Shown in pieces: positions 10,557 to 22,600 of a DNA stretch of 64,000 bases; position 1 is the stretch's first letter; the number at the start of each line of letters is the position of its first letter. The DNA lies in the NCBI GenBank assembly GCA_948470475.1, contig OX419338.1, forward strand, positions 13,951,925 to 14,015,924, written 5' to 3'. A model generated the notes under the pieces. The model saw only the letters and a program-made list of their open reading frames with translations, was not told the origin of the DNA and did not search any database. Position numbers and translations under genes: made by a program. Source of the DNA: Galaxea fascicularis (lineage: Eukaryota; Cnidaria; Anthozoa; Scleractinia; Euphylliidae).

Positions 10557-10756
10557 ATGGCCGAGGCACGTGGCGTGATGATTCTCCTAGCCTTTTTATT
10601 TTTTTCTGTTCTTTTGACCTCTGCTGTAGAATTTATCAAACTTCGCGTTCACATCCCTAGCCCACTGGAACATCCTCCGAAGGCAAGGATGAACGAAAGG
10701 CCGAGTTGGTTCAGCTGGCGTTTAATGCACATTCCATGAAACCTGCGGTTTCCAAG
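10557..10756 (+). CDS. Candidate first exon of the noggin-like gene (signal peptide), frame broken
   Basis: ATG at 10557 has a good context (AACAAGATGG). It opens MAEARGVMILLAFLFFSVLL, a classic signal peptide, then LTSAVEF as a likely cleavage zone, and continues ...HIPSPLEHPP. Near 10675-10685 the coding-like signal switches frame by one base: SEGKDERKAELVQLAFNAHS up to VSK. It ends at AAG|GTGAAG (10756) in phase 0, which matches the phase-0 start of the exon at 17215. Vertebrate noggins have a similar N-terminus (an EHPD motif and a KDLNE-type stretch). In the first frame the protein would stop at 10739. This may be an assembly error, a polymorphism, a pseudogene, or a chance signal-peptide-like frame. 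Confidence 0.35.
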
Positions 10757-11067
10757 GTGAAGGCGAGAATGAGAGGTCAATCATTGCCGAATGTTTTTCG
10801 GTGTTCCCTGTTCCTCGTAACACAAATACGAGTGATCGTAGTGAAATGCAGTATTCTTATGGACGCAATTCTCTGCACATGGCGTCCTTAAAGACAAACT
10901 TTCTTGGTTTGTGGTTGTTCAGCTGCGCACCGTCCCTTTCGATTGTCAACACGCTTCGCGCTCGGACCGCTCGTCTTCCTGGATGCCGTAGAGTGAAGGG
11001 TAGCAGTATAGCAGCTTGAACGGACATTTTTAAGACCAGACATGCAAATCTGGATGCCAGTTTCCTT

Positions 11068-11240
11068 CGAGCAGTCCCTTTGTTTTCTTATAGTCCGTCG
11101 AGAGCGGAGCGAAAAAAACAGGCCGCGCGAAAGCTGGTGTCTGGGCGCAATCTCGCCTTGCGCCCAGACACCAACTTTCGCGCGGTCTGTTTTTTTCGCT
11201 CCGCTCTCGACGGACTATAAGAAAACAAAGGGACTGCTCG
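11068..11240. repeat. Near-perfect 173-bp hairpin palindrome
   Basis: The arms of about 80 bp start CGAGCAGTCCCTTTGTTTTC and end in the exact reverse complement GAAAACAAAGGGACTGCTCG. Only a few mismatches occur, and the loop around AATCTCGCCTT (about 11151-11159) is very short. This is probably a foldback MITE, or an inverted duplication of a dispersed repeat. Confidence 0.85.
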
Positions 11241-12041
11241 TAGTCTAGATATTTGTACTCGCTCCCTCACGAAAGAAACTATCCTCTTCATACGCACCCT
11301 GGGGTTCAAAGGAAATAATAATAATAATAAAATGAGATTTTGTCTTCTCTTACTTCCGTTACGGCAAACAGCAACCGCACAGTACTTGACCATGATTACA
11401 CGGAAATAAGCTACAAAGGCCCTAAAAATACGCTGAAACTCCGGACGAAATATCAAAAGTACATGCCTCCTCTAAGTGTTTGTTTTCACTATTCCGCCCC
11501 GTTCAGTGTATTCACCAGAGCCTCGGTCCACCGTGTGAATTTCGTCACCAGTCCCTTGTGTTCAAATACATTGAGAAATTAAAAGATTGTCTACCTTTTC
11601 TTTTTCGCTCAGCCTTTTTTCTTGTTAATCGCTGCTGTTGACTGGGACTGAATATAGCTTGCTGATTGAGCTTGACTGGAAAGCGTGCTACCCACTTGAC
11701 GTAATAGCTTAAGGTAATCAGGCCACGCCCTTTGCCACCATCGTTATAGACTTCGTTGCAGCCAGATAATTTTTTGATGGACTTTGTCACACTTTTTGTC
11801 TTTTCGATTGATCTCTTTCTATTTGTTCTCAAGCAGTTCAAATGTACTATTTGTTAGGTTGTATTACCAGTGACACTTTGATGAAATATTCAGTATGTAA
11901 GAGAAGTGACAATTATCAAGTAACAGGATATCGATTGAAACGATATTAAGAAACAATCTAACCACAGTATTGCATTGATGACTGTTTTTACTGTTTGCAA
12001 GGAGGTGGGTGGAATAGGCTTTGTTGCTCTCGATTCCGATG

Positions 12042-12403
12042 GCAGATGGGGGTAGCTTGGAAAAGCGAGAATGAAGGAATTCGGAATATTCGGAATGCTA
12101 TGAATAGAACAAGGAACTGAAAAGTGGCATCATTTCTCATTGCGCAGTAGGTAAGTTAATCTGTTCGAGAGCATACGTGTCACATTAAAGCGTGTTTTTC
12201 TTTTTGGAGTGATGAATAAAAATTAGTCCCGCAACAAACGCTTTATGTAACGCGCATACTCTAGAACAGATTAACTCACCTACTGGGCGAAGAGAAATTA
12301 TGTTACTTTTCAATTCCTTTTTCTATTTATAGCATTCCGAGTATTCCGAATTCCGGGTTCCGAATTCCATTATTCCTGATTTTCCAAGCTACCAGCAGAT
12401 GGG
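12042..12403. mobile_element. MITE with 9-bp target duplication
   Basis: The ends GGTAGCTTGGAAAA (12051) and TTTTCCAAGCTACC (to 12393) are inverted. Extended arms contain GGAATTCGGAATATTCGGAATGC and its counterpart, and an inner inverted pair (CAGTAGGTAAGTTAATCTGTTC / GAACAGATTAACTCACCTACTG). GCAGATGGG flanks both sides (12042-12050 and 12395-12403). An 8-9-bp duplication suggests hAT or Mutator-like mobilisation; no transposase is present. Confidence 0.85.
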
Positions 12404-12704
12404 TTACTTAACCTGGCATTTGTGGTGTACCGCAGAAAGAGGGACAACAACCAAACGGTTAGCCACACAGTTTACACACCAGGCATCAAAATCGCGTTTA
12501 CACACCTGTTAATGTTAGCGAATCATTTGAACATATGGTTTTGATATAACGCAGTCGAGACTGATCCCTTCGGCGGAAAAAAAAAGATGTTTGTCATCAA
12601 GCGAAGCAGCTGAACCGAGGATAGCGCATAGTCCTTTTGGAAGAGATTACTCCAGAGTGGCTACATGTAATTCTCTGGGGTGTTGTTCCTCTCACTGATT
12701 TAAT

Positions 12705-12990
12705 ATAATATACTTAAAGTGAATGTGAATAAATGAAATCATACATTTGAACTGCGGATTAAGGAATGAAGATGTAAGTGATAATCACAGGTATGAACAC
12801 CTCTGCAGCAGAATGATTGAAAACAAAGCCTGAAAAAAAATACGGCTTCTGCGTTAGTCGAATCAATGACCTCTGCACCGGTATCGCAGAGGTTCAACCC
12901 GAGCACAAACCTGATTTTTTTTTTCCACTAGTGCTGAAGTAATGTTCATAACTGTGATGATCACTTATATCTTTATAAAATGCTTTAATT
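12705..12990. repeat. Head-to-head remnants of a tRNA-like SINE family
   Basis: The left part (about 12710-12800), read on the minus strand, gives a SINE tail (TTCATTCCTTAATCCGCAGTTCAAATGTATG). The right part (about 12875-12970, plus) has a tRNA-like piece CTGCACCGGTATCGCAGAGG and then TGTTCATAACTGTGATGATC. That wording resembles the body of the copy at 63177-63330. The two halves point away from each other. Both are degenerate. Confidence 0.45.
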
Positions 12991-13278
12991 GTCACCCCGT
13001 TGAAGGAAGGAGAGGACGTCATGGATTAATTCAGTTTTTCACCACCAACATTTTAATGAATTCCGTAGATACCTTTCATTTTTAGTTGATTTTACTCTGC
13101 ACTGATACAGCAGAGGTGGTTTCTGTTGCATTAAAAAAAATAATAAAGTTCGTCTCTTTCAGTGTGCACTTTATGTTTAGCTAATTATCTCCATCCGGTT
13201 GCAAAAACGTTTCCCTGTTTGACCTGAAACCCCACCCAATGGGGACATCGTGGCTGTCCCCCCTCAGGGAAACTCCCG

Positions 13279-13280
<2 letters not shown>

Positions 13281-13315
<35 letters not shown>
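13281..13315. repeat. (TTA)n microsatellite
   Basis: About twelve uninterrupted ATT/TTA units lie downstream of a GTCCCCCCTCAGGGA-type hairpin. It may be a leftover SINE tail. Confidence 0.85.
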
Positions 13316-13316
<1 letters not shown>

Positions 13317-16300
13317 AATGACCCGATCTCCCTTCTTAGTCTACACAGCGCCAAGACGGATGTCCTGTAACGGTCACTTAACTCCAAGTTGTCCGATATT
13401 CTGCTTGGAAAATTACATCGAATAACGTAAAAAGCGGTACTTGAAAGTGCTCACTCGATGCTTGCGGTAGCTCAGTATCGTTTAAATGGTTACACTTAAG
13501 GATTTCATCCACGGACTCACAAGTTCGAGAAAAGGAACACCATATCGTAGCATGATATACGACGGTTTGACTCAAGAAACAGTAGGAGGGCCAGAATGAG
13601 TTACCATATTTGTGTAAATTTGCCATTTCCGAAAGAGAACTGCTTGTCTAATCTGTTTTGATTCATTGATTCAATTACTTTGTGGTGGGCTAAACCTATC
13701 TGGGGAAAACCATTATAATCACGTACGTTTCGTTTGGCTCCGTCACCCCATCAGGTTGTTAACAAGTATTTTAAGATGCGGTTATCTGCTTGCGGTAAAT
13801 ACCTATCTTGCATGAGTTGGAATTAGTTCAGTTTTAGCGCGCAGTGCTCGGCGCGCTTGGAAAACGATATAAAGCGCTCCGAAAAATCGCTTCCTGATTT
13901 CGTTTGCAGTTTTAATTATAAAGAGCTGTTTCCTGTAGGAGGCTCTTTGCTTTGATCTCAGAGGTGTTATATTATGTGGGAAAATACATCTGCTCATCTT
14001 GTGACCGAACAAAATGTTTTTGTAGCCGCTTAAACAAATTTCCCAGGTGATGAAACGGGGATTGTTTTAATTTAAGCTAAAGGTTTTCCGTGAATTTACC
14101 ACCATGTTTTCTAAATAAACAAAGGTAAAGTTTTCGTTCGGAAGAGAAACACACGTGACGGAATTTCTTTCGGTTTCTTTTTCTTTGCTTTTATTAATAT
14201 TCAGCCATTAAAATTTTCGCGAATGAAGTAACACCATTGATTGCCGAAGGATATCAAATCGAAGCCATTATCAATATTTGTCCAAGAGCGTCATGCACTT
14301 AAGCATTTTTTATCCTTTTGTATTCGGTAACGCAAAGGCCCTTGTGTCTTTGATTCGGAAGCGCCTTTTTATTTTCAAATATCAAATATGATATATATGA
14401 TATTTCGTTTTAAGTTCCGGAATTCAACCGGAAAAGCTGATGTTCGTATAGATAAAACCTTCTTCTATCTTTTTTAAAATGAACATGTAATACAATGACA
14501 GCGAAATGACACGTGGCTTGTATTCACCTGGGTTTATTCTAACAAAAAAAGTAAACGATATCCTTATAAAGTAACTATTGATATATAAAAACACATAAAA
14601 AGCAACTTTTGAGATACGCATGTATAGACAACGCATTTTTTTATTTTTTTCATCAACTATCAACTTGTGTCATTCTATTGTTTCGTTTCCTGGCACAGGA
14701 ATCTCATCGGGTTCAATTCGGGCCTCGCTCAATCGCGTGATTCCTCTCTTTCCTTTATCCGACAATGGCAACGTCCGGTAGCGCCTACGCGTGAATTTGC
14801 TTATTTTCGTTTTTAAATCCTTTGTTTTCAGATACAACCGGAAAGGAAACATCCCGTAATTGCTGCAAGGTGCCTCAACGTTCCCTTTCACTTTGTCAGT
14901 CACAAAGACTCAGGTCACATTTTTTTATTTGAGTTCATCACGCAAGCTGTGATAGTGATAAAAAAATTACGATTAAGCCAAACTTCCTGAATTTCGTTTT
15001 TCAAAAGTTACCCGTTGTTTTTGGTGAACAGTCAGACTGTCTAGGTCTTTATTTTTAGACCTGTCGTGTAGCTTTTTTAATTTCGGACGTGCTTGCTCCC
15101 GCTTCACAAAAATTCCAGCTATTTTTAATCATGTCAGCGAAATCGTCGTTTTAATTTGCATTTATTTGCCGGCTGTGAGCATCGATTCAGCTTGCTAAAT
15201 ACAGCCCACATTAACGATATGACGCTATATACTACAAATGCGATAATTGACCGATTTTATGACCCATGATAACGCTGCATGAAAGAGGACAATTTGTACA
15301 GACTGATACTGTTGAAGAAACCGCACGATTTGTTTTATACTGCAACGTATTAAAATAACAAAGCATTTTCAAACTTGGAGGTTTATTATTATTATTATGA
15401 TTTTTTTATTTCAATAACATTGGAGAAATCAAGATATAAAAAATAAAATTAGTCACTCTGAACTTTGCACTTGTATACCTTGAGCGCGTTTTTTGCGCGG
15501 TCATTTTGAACATTTCGGCTGCCGAGTTTCCGAGGAGATTAGTGGTTTCTAGTAAAATCACGCTAGTTATTTTGCTTTCCCATTTCTTGTACGTTTATCG
15601 TTTTTAAAATGTTTATTAAACATTTCATTGTGCTCTTTCAAGCATGCTTACTTCGCGCAATGCTCGTAAACAAGTTCCTGAAAGTGGGAGGTTTGGGAGG
15701 GATGAGCACCCTTCACGGAAGTCTTTAGGCACTAGCTGTGAGTAAAAACCGTAATCAGGTTCGAGTGTTTAAAAGCCAAAATGTACTTGCTTTGATTGTA
15801 TGGTGTTTAATTCATGGATGAGATTTAAAATTGCAAAACCTCATTTGACTAAAAAGGACTGACTACCATTGACGGAGTCAGTTTACTCAATGCAAGTGGA
15901 ATAAACAGTTCCTAACCGTGTTGACGATGGAGCCATTAACCAAGACAGATGATATTGCAAATTTTTACGCTGAAGGGTTATCACTATTATCAAGTGATCA
16001 CTTTCTGCCAAGTTGTGATGACTCGTTTTCAATGACCGGCCAAATAAGTTATTAGTCCTTATTTTATCCTGAACACAACTTGTGTTCGATATTTTCCCTC
16101 CGTATTTCAACGACAGTAGTGTAGAACATTAGAGAGCAGCTATTCAGAAAACTTCAATTCCCACTAACTATATATGTTTTTTTTTGTGTATTGTAACTCT
16201 TTCACGTTTTTTTTCCAGATCGTTTATCTTGTGAGATGTTGGCGAGTCATCGAGGAACCAAATTCCCACGAGCGGCGTAGATTTCAGGTCTTTACCAAAC

Positions 16301-17214
16301 CTTAAGATTTGGCCATAATTTCTAGCTGTGGGTTTGTAGAGTAAGGCAAAGAAATGAAAAGGATTGTAAAAGGCATGAGCACAGCGACTGTTTTTGCTGA
16401 TTAAGTGAATTGTATGTATTGTATTCCCGTCATCGTTGATCAGTAAGGTCACTGTTGGCAACCAACAAACAGTATGCAATCTGAATCCCTACAAACTCAA
16501 CCGGTGTACAAATTCTGTTGTCCAAAATTAAGGAATCGCTCTAGAAGTCAAAGCATACCTATGGCACGAAATTGTGGCTTCACAGCTAGTTAGTTACAAA
16601 AAAAGAACGTCGCTTTATTATCCTCAGATTTCGACAGAACTCCTTGTAAAAGAAAAACATCCGTTTATGTCACTTACATAGCATGCGGGAAAGTACTGCT
16701 TAAAAATTTCACCTGATCAAACCACCTTGGGATTCGCTGTTCACATTAAAAAAAAAAACAACAACAACAGAATCAAATTATTCTAGTTCAGTGCCCAGCA
16801 GCGTTTTGCTGAAATAAGGTTTTTGGAATCATTTATGTGCTGAAAACTGAGACATTACATGTAGCTGCATAATAATTACTGCCGCGAGAAGGAGTTGCTT
16901 GATACATTCATTTGAATGATGAGCCACATTTATAGCTCTGTTGACTGGCATAGATAGTACAAATAGCGTAGGAGCTTTTGGACTAAAGCTCAGCATTGTT
17001 CGGGCGATACACATCTTACTTGACAGTCATTAAAAGGTCTTTCCTGGCCAGAGAAGCTGTGCGGCTTTCCCTCTAAATCTATATCGCTCTTGTTTGGTCC
17101 CTTGTCGGAATAGGCTTCGAAATATACAATCAAAACAGTAAATTGAGTGTCCGGTCAAGTCCGTTCCAACAGACAAACCAATTTCGCTTTTCCATTGGTG
17201 TAAACATTTTGCAG

Positions 17215-18324
17215 GAAAGCGCAACACTCCTTTCGTGGGAGAGCTGGGATCTGTTTGATGACCATCTCGGAGATTTCACTTTTCCTCCGGCTCAGGAAAA
17301 GTGGAGAAAAAATATAGAAAGTTTAAAGTCGTACGTGCAGCGAAACAAAACTCAGGAACACTACACACACATTAATAGAGGTTCGCGGCGACGTGTTTTG
17401 TTTGAATTTTTTTCAGTCCTTTATTAGTCATTTCGGAAGCAGGAAAGCGTGGACAGACTCAAAAGCAGGTCATGATCTTAAAACTCTACTGTGTATCTTC
17501 CTCACTGTGAACACGTTGGCGCTTTAAAAAAAAGGTTTATTTCCCTTCCTACAAAAAAAGGTCATCTGCGTAGGCGTTTAAAACGGGCGTGCGTAGGTTT
17601 GACGCCGAAAGCAATGTAAAAAACTCGCACAAAAGGATGTAACACTCAGCGCTGGAAATCCAATGACATTTTTTTAACTTCTCATTTTGGCTCTAGCACG
17701 TTGACAAGTAAGAATAATGTTTTCGTTTCTTGTAGGGAAAATCAAAGAACGTTTAGAATGTCCTAAAAGAAACTGCGTTGCAGATCTAACGTGGAATGAT
17801 CATGTGGCGAAAAATCCGTGAGCCAAATCACGGCGTTCAGAGCCGGAGCAGAAGAGAACAACATTTAAATACTGAGTTGCCATTTCCGATGATGACAGTG
17901 CATGGAATAAAGCTTCAATACGTTGACTATCTAAGGAAAACAAAAAAAAGCAAAGAAAAAACCAATTCTGTCGACGAAACAGCCTCATCATAGCGGCAGT
18001 GTTTACCTCGGGGGCTCATGCCATGTTCAGCCATGTTGTAGCAAGAATTGGCACAAATTTAGCAATTGCGTGGTGAATGTGACGCTGACTATGGTTCCAA
18101 AGGTGAAACGACGTAATAAGCAATTACTTTATCCGCGATTTGTTTGGGTCTTTTTCCCTTTTCATTTCTGTCCTAGGCTTACGGAGGTATATGCTTCGGC
18201 TTCTTCTTTAAATAATGCAGTTACGTGTTCACTGCCTTGGCCCTTCACGTTTTTAAGGTCACAGAACCTCAAGTTCATCAGTTTTGACGTTGGCCAAATT
18301 TTGAATTGGTGCCCGGAATGTTAA
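17215..18324 (+). CDS. Noggin-like secreted BMP antagonist (3' exons)
   Basis: Exons joined by eye: 17215-17380, 17736-17817, 18000-18102 and 18265-18324 (stop TAA). The last intron is a multiple of three, so 18000-18324 could also be one exon. The deduced C-terminal part reads RGKIKERLECPKRN, CVADLTWND, then PVYLGGSCHVQPCCSKNW and NCVVNVTLTMVPK, and ends ILNWCPEC. The spacing C-x5-WND-x10-GSC-x5-CS closely follows noggin (C-x5-WND-x12-GSC-x5-CS), and the C-x2-C end fits its cystine knot. Noggins are secreted and bind BMP ligands. With the candidate exon at 10557 the protein would be about 200 residues, near the family's usual length. Weak points are the donor at 17381 (GTTCGC) and the acceptor before 18000. 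Confidence 0.6.
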
Positions 18325-19685
18325 ATTGGATCGGAAAGCTGTTGCAAACCAATTCTGTGTCATTCTGTTTGCCTGTCTCTTTTTAGCCTTTCAAATTTGA
18401 TAACCAAGTCTGAGATTATTTCATCGAGGTTCTGGAATCTACCAGTCTAACCATGCCATTTCGTAAGTTAGTTAATATTTTATGCATGTCTTTGCCATCT
18501 AATGATTTCAGAGTTCTTGTTCTCAGCTATAAACGCAAAAAAGTGAAATATCTCGTCTGACAGTACCATTTTGGCCAATTCTTAGTTGTCATGAGTTCAG
18601 TGATGAAAACTCAGTTCACGCCCTGATATAAAACGAGTTTTTAACCAACACAACTAAACTTGAAGCTCGTTCGAGAAAATATTTGAAGGCGGAAATAACG
18701 ATTTGCAATTTAAGTAGAATCTTCGTCGGTCAGATCAACATGGCACTCAGAACGGTTCCGAGTTCATGGGCGTTTTAGTTATCTTTGGTTAATTATAGGG
18801 AACCATTGGGAAGTTAATACTGAAGAAGGTATCGTCGGCGAAAGTTTCTTGGTTCTCTAGCTGTTGTGTCCATCCTTGTAATCCAAGATACATTGTGAAT
18901 GTGGTGTTGCTCTCGAAAGCCGTCGGAGCGTGTATCGTATTTTGTAAGTTAATTTAGCAGCTTTAGCTTGCAAGAATTCATCCATGTTTTTCACTGACCG
19001 TCGTCATGAATGCTTCCTCTTGACTGACGTCTTTTTCAGTGCCACTGCTTTGATGAAGTCAGTTGCCTGAATCATGGCGTTATATTTTACGTGCAATGAC
19101 AGAGACATCTCAGTACTGTCAAGTTACACAGTTTGTGAGCGGGACGTGGTTTTCGTAAGTTAGTAAAAACGCATGCTTTACTTGAAGCTTTTCAACTTTA
19201 GTGTTTTCAGCCGGAAAATGCGTGGGAAGGATTTTAGGCTGTTGTAGCCATGTTTTGACACAGCGTGGTGAAACAGCACTCTATAAGCCCGTGCGTGGCG
19301 TTTATTATCTTAAAATGTAAGCAGTTTAGTGACGAGACGAACCATTGAAGTGCATGTATTCATTAAGCACCGTGTCATGGCGGCCATGTTTTCCTATCAG
19401 ATATTTATATTAGGCGTAATTTTTTAGTTGTATCGGTTAGCGTCGTAATGTTTTGTGGACCCAACGCAAATCAGGGGCAAATGAAGTTGATTTAATGTTG
19501 TCATCAGCTCCAATTGCGCATCAGTTTTGTATTTTATTGGTACTGTAAGTAGCATTCATTTAGGTGACTGTTTAACGACTTTGGTACTAGAGAACTGATG
19601 TGTGTTAAATGTTCTTGTGTTTGTGCGGAAACGTTTGTCAAATAAACCATGTTTTCGTAACCAATAAAGAATTTATATTATGATG
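18325..19685 (+). other. Probable 3' UTR of the noggin-like gene
   Basis: No open frame follows the stop at 18322-18324. Two AATAAA signals (19641-19646 and 19663-19668) are followed by GT-rich sequence (from about 19686), a good polyadenylation site. The stretch contains four strong donor-like GTAAGT sites (about 18460, 18946, 19151, 19549) with TTTTCAG-type acceptors between them, so alternative splicing or a separate non-coding transcript is possible. Confidence 0.4.
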
Positions 19686-19689
19686 TGAA

Positions 19690-22600
19690 TTTGTTGTTTA
19701 TCTTGAACGTTGTTTGGGTGTGTTCACTGCGAACAATTGGGCTAAAATATACCCAGGCCAATCAGCGGAGCAAATCTCGGACCACTGGCGCGTTATGTCG
19801 TTGAAACGGCAGTTGCCGGTGGTTTATTAAGTTCAACACACAATTTAAGCCAAAGATAACCCCTTTGACAAAACGTCTCTAAAGTCGTCCTAAAATATCT
19901 CCAATGCTTGTTTGTCTAGGGAAAGTCTCAACTTTTCTCTTCCTCCTCTTTTTTGGCAGAAATGACAGCAAATGCAGTGAACGAAGGAGAAAGTGAATGA
20001 GCTCCATTTTAAAGTCCTTCCATGAAGTTCATTCTCTTTTAACTCCTTCTAAAGTCTAAATTTCAGAAATTTGCCGATCGCAACAGGCGTAGTAACGCTT
20101 TAGCATTTTTTTTGGAAGAGAGAGAGAGCTAATTCGACGACATCAGGGAACACTTAGGTCCCCAGGCTTTGCATTTGTTTAGACACTCGGCAAATGCAAA
20201 GTGGGGGATATAAAATGATGTTTCTAGCAATTTTAGCGGCGATTTACAAAAGCTAATGGACTCCGAAATGCTCAAACAGATACGGCTCCGGTCAACTCAG
20301 ACTGAGAAGAATGATAGCAACACAACGGTGCGCTTCGAATCCCTACGACACTATTGTGTAGTTTGTTAAAGTAGCACTGTAAACTACCGGCCGGCTTGAA
20401 ATCTGTCTTCCAGCAGTGCTTTCTCAGTTACCCGAACTCAGGGTGAAGCTCGAGTGAGACTATTGTAGAAGACGTGGTTTCTTCAGTTAAGTAAAAGTGG
20501 ATAGAATAGATAACTTTTTAGAAAAGTTAGACCCCAACATGTATCCTTTTAGGAAGTACACTTCATTTATATTTACGATGATGCTGAAATGCTGGCCCTC
20601 TCCTTGGAATAGACCTGTGCTCGGTGTTACTACAACCTAATTTGGATATCAGACAGGTTATTTTTAATTTCGTCTGTATATACATACATCCTGATACACC
20701 TTGAAAACATCCACCAGTTTCCTATGAACTGAATTGGTGTGGCAAGAGGACATTGTAATGGTCAATACTGGGATTTCTTGATCTATTTCCTGAACTGTGA
20801 CATCAATGAACTTTTCAAATAGCAATCGTGCCTGCATGCAAGGGTTATATTTGAAAAAACGAGGGTTAGGTGATCTGAATAATATGAATAATGCAAAGGT
20901 CTTCTCACTATTCTTCCAGAGCAAATGAAGGAAGAGAAAACTTTGAAAATGAGGAAATCACAACACATTAATTTTTTAAGTATTTTGTTAAGTTTGTTTA
21001 CTGAAGGGTGATCTCACTCAAGAGTTTACAAACTTTAATATCACCGGCAACTTTCCAAAGAAAACGTTTGTTAGATGAGAAATAATTTTCTGATTTTTAA
21101 CGTAAGAGGTTGACCACATCGAGAGGCAATTGTTGGATGATCATTGGCGAAAGTAACTAGTTTGAAATGAAAACAAACTGAAGACGACCTCACAAAAGCA
21201 AGATATTTCTAAGAACTCGCTGAAACCTATACGGACTAAAAATCAAGTAAACAGTTAGTAAAATTACCAGTGATTTTGCGATAAAATCTAAAAAGACAAT
21301 AACCTTTTCTTGACCAGGCAAAACAAATTTCATTTTATTAGATTTGAAATTAATCTAAAATCGGATCTTGGCAGAACACTCAAGTGAGTACAAGCACGAT
21401 TTCATTCACGTGTTTTCTCCATTTCACGGTCTTCGCCTTTGGTCTCACGCCAATTGCTCTCACTTGCTCTTTCAAAGCTAAAACGGAACTTTGCCAAAAC
21501 AAAGAAAACATCACCCTACTCCGAAGCAATAAATACTGCACAATACCGGAAAATCAAATAAAAATCCGTTTTAGAAAAAGGGGCTCTAAGCTTCTTTACG
21601 TCATTTTCCCGCTTAAATGGCAAAATGCGTTCCATGTATCATATTTCTGTACCCCTTCAAAATTTCTACTGTCTTCTAGCGTTTGCGACGACAGCGTTGT
21701 TATTCAGGGCTAGGAAACAGCCTCTTGATTATTCGATGAAGCGTGCATAATTTACCGTTCTCTTTTCGTTTGGAATGCCGGTAATTCGACAAGACACGCA
21801 AGGAATCTTTATTTAAGATATAAACAACTTAATTCGACGCCTCCAATTCTAAAAGATACCGTGAGCGATTAGGGTTAATTGGCATCTCATGAGGTGTGTA
21901 ACGACTTAAACCGGGGCAGGCGGGCCAAACGGTATCTCCGTGTCAACAGCGTGGTTGTTTACGAGTACGTTAGGCACGTACGCGTTTCAGCAACAACAAG
22001 AGTTTCTATGAACCGTCGAAGACTGCCTATATGTGAGGGGAGGGTGCTGGTCTACGGGTTGACTGTCTGTCGCGTAAAACGCAAAATCCTTACATGCCCA
22101 ACGTTTTTGCCGGATGAAAACTATTTCAAACTCAAATGCAAGGAAATAAATTTTTGCCTTTGCGGTGAACTTACTTGTTTAAAAGCAACAAATCCGACGA
22201 GAATTTAATAAGTTTTACATCAGTCACAAAACGTTCCCTTTCTCACCCCTCCCTATTTGCGGGTTGGTGTATTCGAGATCATCTAATTGGCGGTCAGGTT
22301 TTCACTTCTCTTTAATCTTTGGTTAAATCCTAAGCTGATTTTCTCGCCTTTAGGTAATGCAGATTTGTTTTTAGCCGAAAACCCCAAGCTCGTTAACAGG
22401 CAAAACAAAAAATTTAGCGCAGTGTTGAAAAGTGGTACACACCACTTCATTTCCGAATTTCCGCACATGAGAAAGGTCACACGGAAAAAACGCGCAACGG
22501 ATACGTGGATTTAAAACTGGAGTCACGAGAACTTCCGAAATAAAGCGCTCAAAGTAGAACGATTATAAAAATAACCCCGAATCGTTTGCTCTCCGAAGAA

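Larger units (their letters stand above)
10757..17214. other. Gene-poor stretch, possibly intron 1 of the noggin-like gene
   Basis: Besides the inverted-repeat elements and SINE remnants listed separately (11068-11240, 12051-12394, 12705-12990, 13281-13315), I recognise no gene. Several minus-strand open frames (for example 14670-14903 and 16168-16479) have no identifiable domain and no convincing splice sites. Confidence 0.35.

Noticed and set aside
10665..10685. A tiny intron (GTAGAA...CCCTAG, 10627-10661) explaining the frame switch in the signal-peptide exon
   Set aside because: At 35 bases it is too short for a normal animal spliceosomal intron, so a frame break is more likely.
14670..14903. 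Minus-strand open frame with reasonable coding look
   Set aside because: No ATG, no recognisable domain, and no paired splice sites; kept only as an unassigned frame in the gene-poor stretch.
17796..17993. 65-residue open frame at 17796-17993
   Set aside because: Most of it is the intron between two noggin-like exons; the GTGAGC donor at 17818 gives a better model.
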